DNA from: Proteus hauseri ATCC 700826 | Lineage (GTDB): Bacteria; Pseudomonadota; Gammaproteobacteria; Enterobacterales; Enterobacteriaceae | NCBI RefSeq assembly: GCF_001654965.1 | Contig: NZ_LXEV01000007.1 | Span: forward strand, 1 to 64,000 | DNA: 64,000 nucleotides | Direction of reading: 5' to 3' | Shown here: positions 31,279 through 40,438 of the stretch, piece after piece | Layout: the number at the start of each line of letters is the position of its first letter | Numbering within the stretch: position 1 is the first letter of the stretch | Made by a program: the position numbers and the translations under genes | Notes under the pieces: model-generated | Databases searched by the model: none | Told to the model about the DNA's origin: nothing | Seen by the model: the letters and a program-made list of their open reading frames with translations, nothing else

Positions 31279-32142
31279 TTACTCAATATTTTGGATCTGT
31301 TCGCGCATTTGTTCAATTAAAACTTTTAATTCAATAGCTGAATTCGTCACTTCTGTATTAATTGATTTTGACGCTAATGTATTGGATTCACGGTTAAATT
31401 CTTGCATCATAAAATCAAGACGACGCCCTACAGCTTCTTTTTTCACTAAGATTTTACGCGTTTCTTTAACATGTGCTTCTAGTCTATCAAGTTCTTCAGC
31501 GACATCTAAACGTTGTGCTAACATCACTAATTCTTGTTCTAAACGATTATTATCAATTTGAACTTGAGCTTCTTCTAGTTTGCTAGTTAAGCGTTCACGT
31601 TGCCATTGTAAAATTTCTGGCATTTGTGTTTTAACTTTCACAACTTCAGCGCTGACTGCATCTAAACGTTGTTCGATTAATGTTTTTAGTGCTTGTCCTT
31701 CGGCTTCACGGCTAGCAATAAACGCATCGATAGCAAGATCTAACTCTTCTAATAATTGGGTACCAATTGCATCTAAATCTTGTTCTTGTGCAGAAATAAC
31801 ACCAGGCCAACGTAAAATATCAAATGGATTAATCGTTCCTTCATGGCTATGGCTTTTTACCCAATTAGCAGAAGCAACAAGTTGTTTTGCTAAATTTTCA
31901 TCGAGAGAAAGCTCGCCTTGAAAACGTGCATTAAGATCAAAACGTAAATTACATTCTATCTTGCCTCGGGTTAAGCGATTACGCAGACGTTCACGAATAA
32001 CGGGCTCTAAGCTACGTAATTGTTCTGGTAAACGAATATAAGTTTCAAGGTAACGCTGATTAACAGAACGTAGTTCCCAAGCGGCGGTACCCCAGTCTTT
32101 TTTGATATCTCGGCGAGCAAAAGCGGTCATGCTACGGATCAT
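31279..32142 (-). CDS. yicC: YicC-family endoribonuclease
   Basis: Member of the YicC_N/DUF1732 family, members of which have been reported as endoribonucleases involved in RNA decay. The 287 residues equal the E. coli length. The conserved start is MIRSMTAFARRDIKKDWGTA and the C-terminal domain reads GRRLDFMMQEFNRESNTLAS, then INTEVTNSAIELKVLIEQMR. It is divergent from rph with about 125 bases between, the same arrangement as in E. coli, where it neighbours rph and pyrE. Confidence 0.95.
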   Translation of the reverse strand: MIRSMTAFARRDIKKDWGTAAWELRSVNQRYLETYIRLPEQLRSLEPVIRERLRNRLTRGKIECNLRFDLNARFQGELSLDENLAKQLVASANWVKSHSHEGTINPFDILRWPGVISAQEQDLDAIGTQLLEELDLAIDAFIASREAEGQALKTLIEQRLDAVSAEVVKVKTQMPEILQWQRERLTSKLEEAQVQIDNNRLEQELVMLAQRLDVAEELDRLEAHVKETRKILVKKEAVGRRLDFMMQEFNRESNTLASKSINTEVTNSAIELKVLIEQMREQIQNIE

Positions 32143-32267
32143 AATTGGGTCTCAATATAGTAAAAGATGATAGGATTATAACCCTAGGCATCAATACAGG
32201 ATAGGCATAAGCCTTTTTAGGTCGTATAATGCGCCCCCAATATGTCAGAGAAAGCGGAGAGAACACC

Positions 32268-32984
32268 ATGCGTCCAGCAGACAGACAAGCAAACCAAGTA
32301 CGTCCTATTACTATTACTCGCCATTACACAAAACATGCCGAGGGTTCTGTATTAGTTGAATTTGGTGATACTAAAGTCTTATGTAATGCAACAGTGGAAG
32401 AAGGTGTACCACGTTTTCTAAAAGGACAAGGGCAAGGTTGGATAACAGCTGAGTATGGCATGCTTCCTCGTGCAACTAATAGTCGTAATGCACGCGAAGC
32501 GGCTCGTGGTAAGCAAACGGGTCGTACTATGGAAATCCAACGTTTAATTGCTCGCTCACTACGCGCTGCGGTAGATTTAAAAGCACTGGGTGAATTTACC
32601 ATTACAGTTGACTGTGATGTTATTCAAGCAGATGGCGGTACACGTACAGCTTCTATTTCTGGTGCTTGTGTCGCATTAGTGGATGCTTTAAATAAGATGG
32701 TCGCAGAAGGTAAATTAAAGAAAAGCCCACTAAAATCGATGGTTGCTGCCGTTTCGGTCGGTATTGTTGATGGCGAACCATTATGTGATCTTGAATATGT
32801 TGAAGATTCTGCCGCTGATACAGATATGAATGTTGTGATGATCGATGATGGTCGCATGATTGAAGTGCAGGGAACGGCAGAAGCTGAACCCTTTAGTCAC
32901 GAAGAATTACTTTCTTTACTCTCCCTGGCAAAAGGGGGAATAGAGAGGATATTTGAAGCGCAAAAAGAGGCGCTTAAGCAATAA
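32268..32984 (+). CDS. rph: Ribonuclease PH
   Basis: Phosphorolytic 3'-5' exonuclease that trims tRNA 3' ends and structured RNAs. From the ATG at 32268 it has 238 residues, as in the intact E. coli enzyme: [20 protein letters not shown], the phosphate-binding [20 protein letters not shown] and the [12 protein letters not shown] segment. The open frame begins earlier at 32229, but the 32268 start has GGAGA seven bases upstream and fits the family. The gene is complete, with no rph-1-type truncation. An attenuator stands between it and pyrE. Confidence 0.97.
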   Translation: MRPADRQANQVRPITITRHYTKHAEGSVLVEFGDTKVLCNATVEEGVPRFLKGQGQGWITAEYGMLPRATNSRNAREAARGKQTGRTMEIQRLIARSLRAAVDLKALGEFTITVDCDVIQADGGTRTASISGACVALVDALNKMVAEGKLKKSPLKSMVAAVSVGIVDGEPLCDLEYVEDSAADTDMNVVMIDDGRMIEVQGTAEAEPFSHEELLSLLSLAKGGIERIFEAQKEALKQ

Positions 32985-32998
32985 TTTTTATTTAATAG

Positions 32999-33022
32999 GG
33001 CGACTGAGAAGTCGCCTTTTTT
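32999..33022 (+). terminator. rph-pyrE intercistronic attenuator
   Basis: GGCGACT (32999-33005), loop GAGA, AGTCGCC (33010-33016), then a run of T. In E. coli a terminator in this position gives UTP-coupled attenuation of pyrE: with low UTP, polymerase pauses and the ribosome translating the end of rph prevents the hairpin. The same layout is visible here. Confidence 0.85.
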
Positions 33023-33065
33023 ATGCCTAAAATTTGTCATCAAGTAACGTAGAGAGGAGAAATAA

Positions 33066-33713
33066 ATGAAAGCCTACCAACGCCGCTTTATCGAACTAGC
33101 ATTAGCAAAAAATGTATTGAAATTTGGTGAGTTTACGCTGAAATCTGGGCGCATTAGCCCTTACTTTTTTAATGCAGGTTTATTTAATACCGGCCGTGAT
33201 TTGGCTTTGCTGGGGCAATTTTATGCACAAACATTATTAGATAATAATGTGTCTTGTGATGTGTTATTTGGGCCTGCTTATAAAGGTATACCTATTGCAA
33301 CTACCACAGCTGTTGCATTAGTTGAACATCATGATATCGACATTCCTTACTGCTTTAATCGCAAAGAAGCAAAAGATCATGGTGAAGGGGGAACGTTAGT
33401 AGGAAGTCCTTTAAAAGGTAATGTTGTTATTGTTGATGATGTTATTACCGCAGGTACAGCGATCCGTGAATCAATGGAAATTATTAAACAACATGATGCT
33501 ACATTATCAGCGGTACTATTAAGCCTTGATAGACAAGAAAAAGGGCGTGCAGAACTTTCAGCAATTCAAGAATTAAGGCGCGATTATCAGTGTCAGGTTT
33601 ATTCCATCATTACATTGGATGATTTAATCAGTTACTTAAGTGAAAGCAAAACCTTATCTGAGCACTTACCTGCAGTTAAAGCTTATCGTGAACGTTATGG
33701 CGTAAATGCATAA
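33066..33713 (+). CDS. pyrE: Orotate phosphoribosyltransferase
   Basis: Converts orotate and PRPP to orotidine monophosphate in pyrimidine synthesis. The 215 residues start [20 protein letters not shown], with [16 protein letters not shown] and the PRPP-binding signature [13 protein letters not shown] (about 120-132). It follows rph in the usual operon. Regulation by the upstream attenuator is expected. Confidence 0.97.
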   Translation: MKAYQRRFIELALAKNVLKFGEFTLKSGRISPYFFNAGLFNTGRDLALLGQFYAQTLLDNNVSCDVLFGPAYKGIPIATTTAVALVEHHDIDIPYCFNRKEAKDHGEGGTLVGSPLKGNVVIVDDVITAGTAIRESMEIIKQHDATLSAVLLSLDRQEKGRAELSAIQELRRDYQCQVYSIITLDDLISYLSESKTLSEHLPAVKAYRERYGVNA

Positions 33714-34027
33714 ATAAAGTAAAAACAAATAGATAAGTAATTTGGTCAATTAAAAATAGGCAAAAAAAAGCCCTCGCCCAATAATGGGCGGGGTGAGTAG
33801 TACAATGAAATCTCTGTGAGAAATATCACAGACATTGAAATATAAAAAGGACTTTTTATAGCAGGGACTAGGCGTTTGCCTTAGTCACAAGAGAGGAATC
33901 GCATTAGTGCCATTCCTGATAAATATTTTAGGGACTTCTGTGCCCAGTGACGCATGTTAACACAAATAAGAAAAAAACGGCATATCTGTCGTTTTCAATT
34001 TTTGAGTTAAATCACAAGCCTATCATT
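33714..34027. other. Intergenic region between pyrE and slmA
   Basis: About 310 bases between convergent genes. It contains a leftward terminator (separate entry) and a hairpin CTGTGA/TCACAG near 33813-33833. No coding sequence was seen. Confidence 0.5.
33773..33792 (-). terminator. Leftward terminator after slmA
   Basis: CTCGCCCA (33773-33780) pairs with TGGGCGGG (33785-33792) with one G-T pair; read leftward it is followed by GGGC and then a long T-run, so it suits transcripts from slmA. Confidence 0.75.
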
Positions 34028-34630
34028 TCATTGTAATTGTGCCAGAATTAATGGCCATCGCGCTTCAAATTCTTGTGTTGGTTGATAACGAAACTCCGTG
34101 CGAACAAAGCGCGCCAACATACCTTCACAAAATGCGAGCAGCTGTGATGCTAATAACGTTTCATCATGTAAGAATGCATTTCCTTCACGAATTTTGCGCT
34201 CTTTAATGACTTGTCGAAGCTGGACTTCAATACGTTCATATAACTGATTAATTCGACTTTGTAATCGGTCTTGCTCAAACATCAAAGCATGACCTGTTAG
34301 AATACGCGATAAGCCAGGGTTTTTCTCAGCGAAACCCAGGATCAGAATAAGAATAAGGCGAATTCTTGCGATAGTCTCTTTCTCATCTTTTAAAATCAAA
34401 TTAATACGAGATACCAAGCTGTCTTCGATAAACTCAATGAGGCTATCAAACATTTTGGTTTTACTTGGGAAGTGTCGATAAAGTGCTGCTTCAGAGACAC
34501 CAACTGTTGCAGCTAACTTTGCTGTTGTTATACGTTGGCTACCATCACTTGATTCCAACATTTGCGCCAGCGACTGTAATATTTCATCCCGTCTATTTCT
34601 TTTCTTTTTTATTTCTTTTTCTTCTGCCAT
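34028..34630 (-). CDS. slmA: Nucleoid occlusion factor SlmA
   Basis: TetR-family DNA-binding protein that blocks FtsZ assembly over the nucleoid. From the ATG at 34630 (MAEEKEI) it has 200 residues, close to 198 in E. coli; the frame extends nine codons further without family support. Visible are [20 protein letters not shown], the helix-turn-helix [20 protein letters not shown] (about 44-63) and [20 protein letters not shown]. As in E. coli, dut and coaBC lie just upstream, on the same strand. Confidence 0.96.
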   Translation of the reverse strand: MAEEKEIKKKRNRRDEILQSLAQMLESSDGSQRITTAKLAATVGVSEAALYRHFPSKTKMFDSLIEFIEDSLVSRINLILKDEKETIARIRLILILILGFAEKNPGLSRILTGHALMFEQDRLQSRINQLYERIEVQLRQVIKERKIREGNAFLHDETLLASQLLAFCEGMLARFVRTEFRYQPTQEFEARWPLILAQLQ

Positions 34631-34742
34631 GACTGATAAGGCCCCTGCTAAAAGCAAAACAAATCAGTAAACCTTTGCACTAAGGTTATCAGTGCAAAGG
34701 GAGTGATATCGTCATTGATTTAATTAATATGGATCGCTGTAA

Positions 34743-35201
34743 CTATTGGCGACCAGAGTGGCCAAAGCCACCACTACCACGTTCCGTTGCAGTAAAATCT
34801 TCAACAATATTAAATTCAGCTTGAACAACGGGTACGATAATCATTTGAGCAATACGTTCACCCGGCTCAATAGTAAAAGGCTGTTGGCCGCGATTCCATA
34901 CCGAGACCATAAGTTGGCCTTGGTAATCAGAATCGATTAATCCTACTAAATTTCCAAGTACTACACCGTGTTTATGTCCAAGTCCTGAACGAGGAAGTAC
35001 CATCGCCGCTAATCCTTCATCTGCAATATGCACAGCAAGGCCTGTAGGAAGCAACTCAGTTTGCCCTGGAGCCAAAATAAGTGGCTCATCAAGGCAAGCA
35101 CGTAAGTCTAAACCAGCAGAGCCTGTTGTTGCATAAGCGGGTAGTGGATATTCTTGACCAATACGTGCATCAAGGATTTTAACGTCAATTTTTTTCATCA
35201 T
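34743..35201 (-). CDS. dut: dUTP diphosphatase
   Basis: Hydrolyses dUTP to dUMP, keeping uracil out of DNA and supplying thymidylate synthesis. The 152 residues (or 151 from the second Met) contain the five trimeric dUTPase motifs, for example GSAGLDLRA (about 28-36), [33 protein letters not shown] and the C-terminal [10 protein letters not shown] arm. The start overlaps the end of coaBC by 17 bases, as in E. coli. Confidence 0.97.
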   Translation of the reverse strand: MMKKIDVKILDARIGQEYPLPAYATTGSAGLDLRACLDEPLILAPGQTELLPTGLAVHIADEGLAAMVLPRSGLGHKHGVVLGNLVGLIDSDYQGQLMVSVWNRGQQPFTIEPGERIAQMIIVPVVQAEFNIVEDFTATERGSGGFGHSGRQ

Positions 35202-36396
35202 AATGTTTGGCTATCTCGTCAAGTAGGCGATGGCTAAGTTGTATTTTACTACTATGTGGTAAACGTGTTTCTCCATCAGCCCAAATAAGGTGTAATGCAT
35301 TACTGTCACTATTAAAACCATGATTTTCAAGAGAAACATCATTGGCACAGATTAAATCAAGCTGCTTTTGTTTCCTTTTTCTGCGAGCGTATTCTTCCAC
35401 ATTCTGGGTTTCCGCTGCAAATCCAACAACAAAAGGGCGAGATTCGGTCATTTTTCCGACACTTGCTACAATATCGGGATTTTTTATCATGGTGATAGTC
35501 ACTTCATCACCTTGTTTTTTTATTTTTTCGCTAGCAATCAGTTTAGCTCGGTAATCTGCAACAGCAGCACAACCAATAAAAATATCTTGTGAAGGCGCTA
35601 AATTCATAACGTGATCATACATCTCTTGAGCACTTTCTACATCGATACGTTTAACACAAGCGGGTGTCGGTAATGTGACAGGACCGGCAATCAGTGTGAC
35701 ATCAGCCCCCCGAAGTGCTGCGGCTTGTGCGATAGCGAAACCCATTTTCCCTGAACTGTGATTACTAATAAATCTTACAGGATCAAGTGCTTCACGAGTT
35801 GGCCCTGCTGTAATTGTTATTTTTTTGCCCACAAAATCGTGAGGCTGAGAGATTAATTGTTTTTCTGCTAAAGCAACTAAATCAAGTGGATCCAGCATTC
35901 TACCCGGCCCTATATCACCACAGGCTTGGCTACCAGAATCTGGGCCCCAAATTAAGCAACCTCTTTGCGTTAAAGCAGATAAATTTTCTTGTGTTATCTG
36001 AGCTCTATACATTTGCTGGTTCATCGCTGGCGCTATTGCAATAGGCGCAGCGCTTGCTAAACAGAGCGTGGTTAACAAATCATTTGCCATACCAACGCGC
36101 AAACGAGCAATTAAATCAGCAGTGGCTGGCGCAAGTAAAATAAGATCTGCCCATTTGCCGAGTTCAATATGGCCCATTGCGGCTTCAGCTGCGGGATCAA
36201 GTAAATTATCAGCAACCGGAAAACCAGAAACGGCTTGCAAAGATAATGGTGTAACAAAGGCATGAGCAGCAGGTGTCATGACGACACGTACAATAGCGCC
36301 TTTATCGCGCAAGCGGCGCACAAGTTCTGGAGCTTTATAGGCTGCGATACCGCCACTGATCCCAAGAATAATCTTTTTTTCGTGAAGTGTAGTCAT
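35185..36396 (-). CDS. coaBC: Bifunctional phosphopantothenoylcysteine decarboxylase/synthetase CoaBC
   Basis: Carries out two consecutive steps of coenzyme A synthesis, ligating cysteine to phosphopantothenate (CoaB) and decarboxylating the product (CoaC). From the ATG at 36396 (MTTLHEKK) it has 403 residues. The CoaC half has the FMN-binding [28 protein letters not shown] and the conserved Cys in [13 protein letters not shown]; the CoaB half has [20 protein letters not shown] and [14 protein letters not shown]. The frame is open 15 codons farther upstream, but these are not conserved. Order coaBC-dut-slmA matches E. coli. Confidence 0.96.
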   Translation of the reverse strand: MTTLHEKKIILGISGGIAAYKAPELVRRLRDKGAIVRVVMTPAAHAFVTPLSLQAVSGFPVADNLLDPAAEAAMGHIELGKWADLILLAPATADLIARLRVGMANDLLTTLCLASAAPIAIAPAMNQQMYRAQITQENLSALTQRGCLIWGPDSGSQACGDIGPGRMLDPLDLVALAEKQLISQPHDFVGKKITITAGPTREALDPVRFISNHSSGKMGFAIAQAAALRGADVTLIAGPVTLPTPACVKRIDVESAQEMYDHVMNLAPSQDIFIGCAAVADYRAKLIASEKIKKQGDEVTITMIKNPDIVASVGKMTESRPFVVGFAAETQNVEEYARRKRKQKQLDLICANDVSLENHGFNSDSNALHLIWADGETRLPHSSKIQLSHRLLDEIAKHYDEKN

Positions 36397-36566
36397 GATT
36401 GAATGCCTAAGTACATAAATAAATATTCGTAATTTTACCACAAGGAATAGATAAATTAGGAACTCTATGTAATGCGATATTCCATAAAACCAATTCTTGC
36501 GGCTTATCTCTCATAATGTTTAAAAGTGGCTTTTTTATACAACCTGAGCAGTTTATAGTAATTTAA

Positions 36567-36591
36567 CTGTATAAAACAACAGTTGTTTTAT
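36567..36591 (+). promoter_or_regulatory. LexA-type SOS box in front of radC
   Basis: CTGTATAAAACAACAG at 36567-36582 is CTGT-N8-ACAG, the conserved core of enterobacterial LexA sites. It overlaps a perfect palindrome ATAAAACAAC-A-GTTGTTTTAT (36571-36591). The site lies about 80 bases before the radC start, where a promoter would be. Neither a measured affinity nor a heterology score was computed. Confidence 0.55.
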
Positions 36592-36659
36592 GATAAACAT
36601 TTTATGATGTGTTTTACGCAATTATGGCCTCAGTAATATCCTATTAAGGAGAACCAAGG

Positions 36660-37331
36660 ATGGAAAACCTACCTATTAGTACTCTCTTACCCAGAGAAAA
36701 ACTGGCTCTTTATGGTGCCGAGTCACTGACTGATACTGAATTACTTGCCATATTTTTACGTACAGGCACATATGAAAAATCAGTATTAGAGCTTGCGGAT
36801 TTTCTACTTAAAGAGTGCGGCTCTTTATACCATGTTATTAATGCCGATTATGAAACATTAGGCCGTTTTAAAGGTGTCGGTATGGGGAAATTTAGCCAGT
36901 TACAAGCCATTAACGAGATGGCGCAGCGCTTTTCGACCGCGCAATTTATGTATAAAAATGTGTTGTCGTCTTCAGAAGAGACTAAATATTATTTACATAA
37001 ATTACTGAACTGGCGTGAAAGAGAGGTCTTTGTTGTACTTTTTCTTGATAATCAAAATCAAATGATTGGTTTTGATGAAATGTTTAAGGGCACAATTAAC
37101 CGTGTTGAAGTGCATCCTAGAGAAATTGTTCGACAATCGATCAAAAGAAATGCATCTTCTATTATTCTGGCTCATAATCATCCTTCTGGTATTTCTGAAC
37201 CGAGCCTCGCAGATAAACAAATTACTGAAAAAATATTTGCTGCTTGTCAGTTAGTCGGTGTAAATGTGCTCGATCACCTTGTTATTGGGCATGATAACTG
37301 CGTTTCTTTTGCTGAACGGGGTTGGTTATAA
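36660..37331 (+). CDS. radC: RadC-family JAB-domain protein
   Basis: Member of the RadC family, which have a JAMM/MPN+ metalloprotease-like fold; function is uncertain, and the once claimed repair role in E. coli was later doubted. The 223 residues include an N-terminal helix-hairpin-helix-like region (LGRFKGVGMGKFSQLQAI) and the JAMM motif: EVHPREIVRQSIKR, then HNHPSG (about 173-178) with a downstream Asp. AAGGAG precedes the ATG. A LexA-type box upstream suggests SOS control. It stands before rpmB, as in E. coli. Confidence 0.93.
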   Translation: MENLPISTLLPREKLALYGAESLTDTELLAIFLRTGTYEKSVLELADFLLKECGSLYHVINADYETLGRFKGVGMGKFSQLQAINEMAQRFSTAQFMYKNVLSSSEETKYYLHKLLNWREREVFVVLFLDNQNQMIGFDEMFKGTINRVEVHPREIVRQSIKRNASSIILAHNHPSGISEPSLADKQITEKIFAACQLVGVNVLDHLVIGHDNCVSFAERGWL

Positions 37332-37375
37332 CAGATCTTTTTTGTAATTTTTGTCAATCTTTATTTGTACGGGTC

Positions 37376-37404
37376 TTGAGCGTTGGCGCCATTGGGCGTA
37401 TACT
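37376..37404 (+). promoter_or_regulatory. Sigma-70 promoter of rpmB-rpmG
   Basis: TTGAGC (37376-37381), a 17-base spacer and TATACT (37399-37404) form a good sigma-70 promoter. The transcript would start near 37412 and carry a leader of roughly 170 bases. Confidence 0.75.
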
Positions 37405-37425
37405 ACGCCACCTTTGAGGATCTTG

Positions 37426-37538
37426 GGTTTGGCGAGAAGAGCCTATCTCAGCAAGTTTTTCCTGAGGTGATTACATAGTTTTTCGTTCGTTAAAAAGTTG
37501 CTGAGATGGGCTCCAAAGCCTGACGAGGCGGCCAAACC
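37426..37538 (+). promoter_or_regulatory. Structured 5' leader of the rpmB-rpmG operon
   Basis: Two nested inverted repeats are visible: outer arms GGTTTGGC (37426-37433) and GCCAAACC (37531-37538), and inner arms GAGCCTATCTCAGCAA (37439-37454) and TTGCTGAGATGGGCTC (37498-37513), which differ at one pair. A folded leader is typical of autoregulated ribosomal protein operons; control by L28 or L33 is possible but is inference. Confidence 0.6.
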
Positions 37539-37559
37539 TGATACTAAAGCTCGAGCTGA

Positions 37560-37817
<258 letters not shown>

Positions 37818-37825
37818 GGAGCTGA

Positions 37826-37996
<171 letters not shown>

Positions 37997-38009
37997 TTTT
38001 GGTCTTCTT

Positions 38010-38038
38010 AAAAAACCCGACCTAGTGTCGGGTTTTTT
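38010..38038 (+). terminator. rpmB-rpmG terminator
   Basis: AAAAAACCCGAC (38010-38021) and GTCGGGTTTTTT (38027-38038) form a perfect stem with a T-run. It isolates the ribosomal operon from the LPS genes that follow. Confidence 0.92.
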
Positions 38039-38144
38039 GTTATCTGGCGTCTGATAAGTATAACTAGGTAAAGCTATTATGAACTTATCATTCACTTTCG
38101 TTATACTGGCTCTCTTTTGGGGTCATTCGGTAAATGGGTTGTAG

Positions 38145-39272
38145 ATGGATAAGCCTGTGTTATCAATATTACATACAGAGTCTTCTTGTGGATGGGGAGG
38201 GCAGGAAATTCGCATACTGACGGAGTCTCAAGGGATGATCGGCAGAGGCCATCGTGTCTCTTTGATTTGTTGCCCTAGCTCTAAAATTGCCAAAGTTGCC
38301 TCTGAATATGGTATTCATGTTATTACCCTACCGATAGAGAAAAAACGCTGGTCCGCGCTCAAAGCGATTCGCCAATGGTTAAAACAGCATCACCAGCAGT
38401 TTGATGTGATTAATACACATAGTTCTACAGATGCTTGGTTAGTTGCTGTCGCTTGTGCCACATTGCGTAACCCGCCCGTTATTATTCGTACCCGCCATGT
38501 ATCCACTGATGTTTCGCGTTCATTACCTACTCGTTGGCTCTATCTTTCATCTAGCGCACATATTGCCACCACCGGTGAAAAGTTACGTCAAACCTTGCAT
38601 CAACATAACCGCTTTCCATTAGATAAAATGACATCGGTACCAACAGGTATTGATTTGCAGCGTTTTTGCCCACAAGAGAAACAATTAGCGAGAGAAAAAA
38701 TTGGTCTCCCCAATAAACCTACGCTAGGTATTGTGGCAACAATGCGGACTTGGAAAGGACATAAATACTTAGTTGAGGCATGGAAAACGTTACATCAACA
38801 ATTTCCTGATTGGCAATTAATTTTTGTTGGTGATGGACCTCAACGTAAAAATTTAGAGCCAATGGTGAAAGCAGCAGGATTAGAGCACAGTATTTTTTTC
38901 TTAGGTAATCGTGATGATGTGCCAGACTGCCTTAATGCGATGGATCTTTTCGCATTGCCTTCTTTTGGTAATGAAGGTGTGCCGCAGGGAATTATGCAAG
39001 CCATGGCATGTGGTTTACCGGTAGTTTCGACAACGGTTGGTGCAATTAGTGAAGCTGTTATTGATGGAAAAACGGGCTTTACTTTAGCGCCTCAAGTGCA
39101 GGAAACATTGACCAATTACCTTGCTAAGTTAATGGCATCAGATGAATTACGCCAGCAAATGGGACAAGCCTCACTTGAACATGCTACAGCTCAGTTTGGT
39201 TTAGATAATATGTTGAATAAAATGGAAAATATATTTATTCAAGCAATCAATTCAAAAGCTAAATTAGTATGA
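38145..39272 (+). CDS. GT4-family glycosyltransferase (outer-core LPS region)
   Basis: Cytoplasmic retaining glycosyltransferase of 375 residues. The start MDKPVLSILHTESSCGWGGQ (the GGQ loop binds the nucleotide-sugar phosphate) and the second domain TLGIVATMRTWKGHKYLVEA and IFFLGNRDDVPDCLNAMDLF are typical of GT-B, GT4 enzymes. The usual E-x7-E motif appears as EGVPQGIMQ, where the second Glu is Gln, a form found in some GT4 subgroups. The gene is the first of four same-strand genes behind the rpmG terminator. It probably adds a hexose to the outer core, but neither sugar nor acceptor can be read. Confidence 0.8.
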   Translation: MDKPVLSILHTESSCGWGGQEIRILTESQGMIGRGHRVSLICCPSSKIAKVASEYGIHVITLPIEKKRWSALKAIRQWLKQHHQQFDVINTHSSTDAWLVAVACATLRNPPVIIRTRHVSTDVSRSLPTRWLYLSSSAHIATTGEKLRQTLHQHNRFPLDKMTSVPTGIDLQRFCPQEKQLAREKIGLPNKPTLGIVATMRTWKGHKYLVEAWKTLHQQFPDWQLIFVGDGPQRKNLEPMVKAAGLEHSIFFLGNRDDVPDCLNAMDLFALPSFGNEGVPQGIMQAMACGLPVVSTTVGAISEAVIDGKTGFTLAPQVQETLTNYLAKLMASDELRQQMGQASLEHATAQFGLDNMLNKMENIFIQAINSKAKLV

Positions 39273-39433
39273 TGGATATATGCGTGAGTACTATAAGAGG
39301 ATCCAAAGGCATTGGTGAAAAGTTATAGTTCTGATAAGTCATAGGTATATTCATAGTATTGGTGAATATTTGTAATGCTTTTTAGTGTATAGTCTGAGAA
39401 GTAAATGTATCATTTAAACCAAATAAAAAGTGT

Positions 39434-40435
39434 ATGAATCCAGATAATATATTGATTATCGCAATTGCTCGTTTCGGTGATACGTTATTAATAACACCGA
39501 CTATTCATGCATTAAAGCAAAAATGGCCTAATGCCCGAATTCATGTGCTAGCACACAAACGTAGCGCATGTATTCTTGAGAGTAATCCAGACATATATAG
39601 TATTAGGGTATTTTCTAAAAATAAAGCGCGTTGGTCTGGTTGGTTACCCAGTAAACCTTATGATTTGGCTTTTATTTATGGTAATGATAGTGAATTAGTC
39701 AGTTATGCACGCAGGCAATCACGCCATACTTTTGCATTTGCAGAAACTGCACGAAAACAAGCTGATATAACATGGGTAGCTCGCCCAACAGCACCTATGG
39801 TGGCACAAAAAGAACGTGCCTTATTAATTAATCCATTAGAGATTTATCCGAGTTGTTGGCAATTGCGTTATACCGTCAGTGATGAAGAACAGCTATTTGC
39901 TCAACAATTTCTAATATCTAATTCATTAATTAATAAAAAGATTATTGGCTTCCAGTTACAAAGTTTTCCAGCTAAAGCTTATCGAGATTGGCCAGTAGAC
40001 AATTTTCTCCAACTAGCAAAACAGATTATTTCTGATGACGAACAGGTACACTTTTTGTTATTAGGAGGGGAAGAGAGTAAACAGCTGGCAATAGATCTCA
40101 CTAAAAAAATAGGTTCAAAACGCAGCCTAGCGATAGCAGGATGTGTAACTATGCGTCAAAACGCTGCGATAATGTCGAATTTATCGTTATATGTTGGGGT
40201 CGATACAGGACCTACGCATTTGGCGGGTGCTTTAGATATTCCGATGGTAGCGCTATATCATAGCTATCATCCAGGGTGTTACTTAGCGCCTTTACAGCAT
40301 TCGTGCTGTCGTATTATCCAGCATCCAACACCGCTAGCGATGGCTAGTCGTGAAGATACCATGTCAGATATTTCGGTAGAAAATGTTTGGAACGCTGTTA
40401 GTGATATATTAAATGGAATGAAGGTGAAACAGTAA
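39434..40435 (+). CDS. GT9 heptosyltransferase-family protein
   Basis: Heptosyltransferase-like enzyme (GT9, ADP-heptose:LPS) of 333 residues. The N-terminal IIAIARFGDTLLITPTIHAL and the C-terminal ADP-heptose binding signature YVGVDTGPTHLAGALDIP (about 254-271) are both present, as is FQLQSFPAKAYRDWP. It lies within an LPS outer-core block, 4 bases before the next glycosyltransferase, and so may add an outer-core heptose; Proteus strains are known to carry additional heptosyltransferases (named WamA and WamC, from memory). Whether this gene is one of them cannot be decided here. The start has no strong ribosome-binding site; ATG 39434 is preferred by family alignment. Confidence 0.8.
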   Translation: MNPDNILIIAIARFGDTLLITPTIHALKQKWPNARIHVLAHKRSACILESNPDIYSIRVFSKNKARWSGWLPSKPYDLAFIYGNDSELVSYARRQSRHTFAFAETARKQADITWVARPTAPMVAQKERALLINPLEIYPSCWQLRYTVSDEEQLFAQQFLISNSLINKKIIGFQLQSFPAKAYRDWPVDNFLQLAKQIISDDEQVHFLLLGGEESKQLAIDLTKKIGSKRSLAIAGCVTMRQNAAIMSNLSLYVGVDTGPTHLAGALDIPMVALYHSYHPGCYLAPLQHSCCRIIQHPTPLAMASREDTMSDISVENVWNAVSDILNGMKVKQ

Positions 40436-40438
40436 CTC

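Noticed and set aside
36660-37331. RadC as a phage or anti-restriction YeeS-type gene
   Set aside because: It sits in its core location between coaBC and rpmB, and the neighbours are unbroken chromosomal genes.
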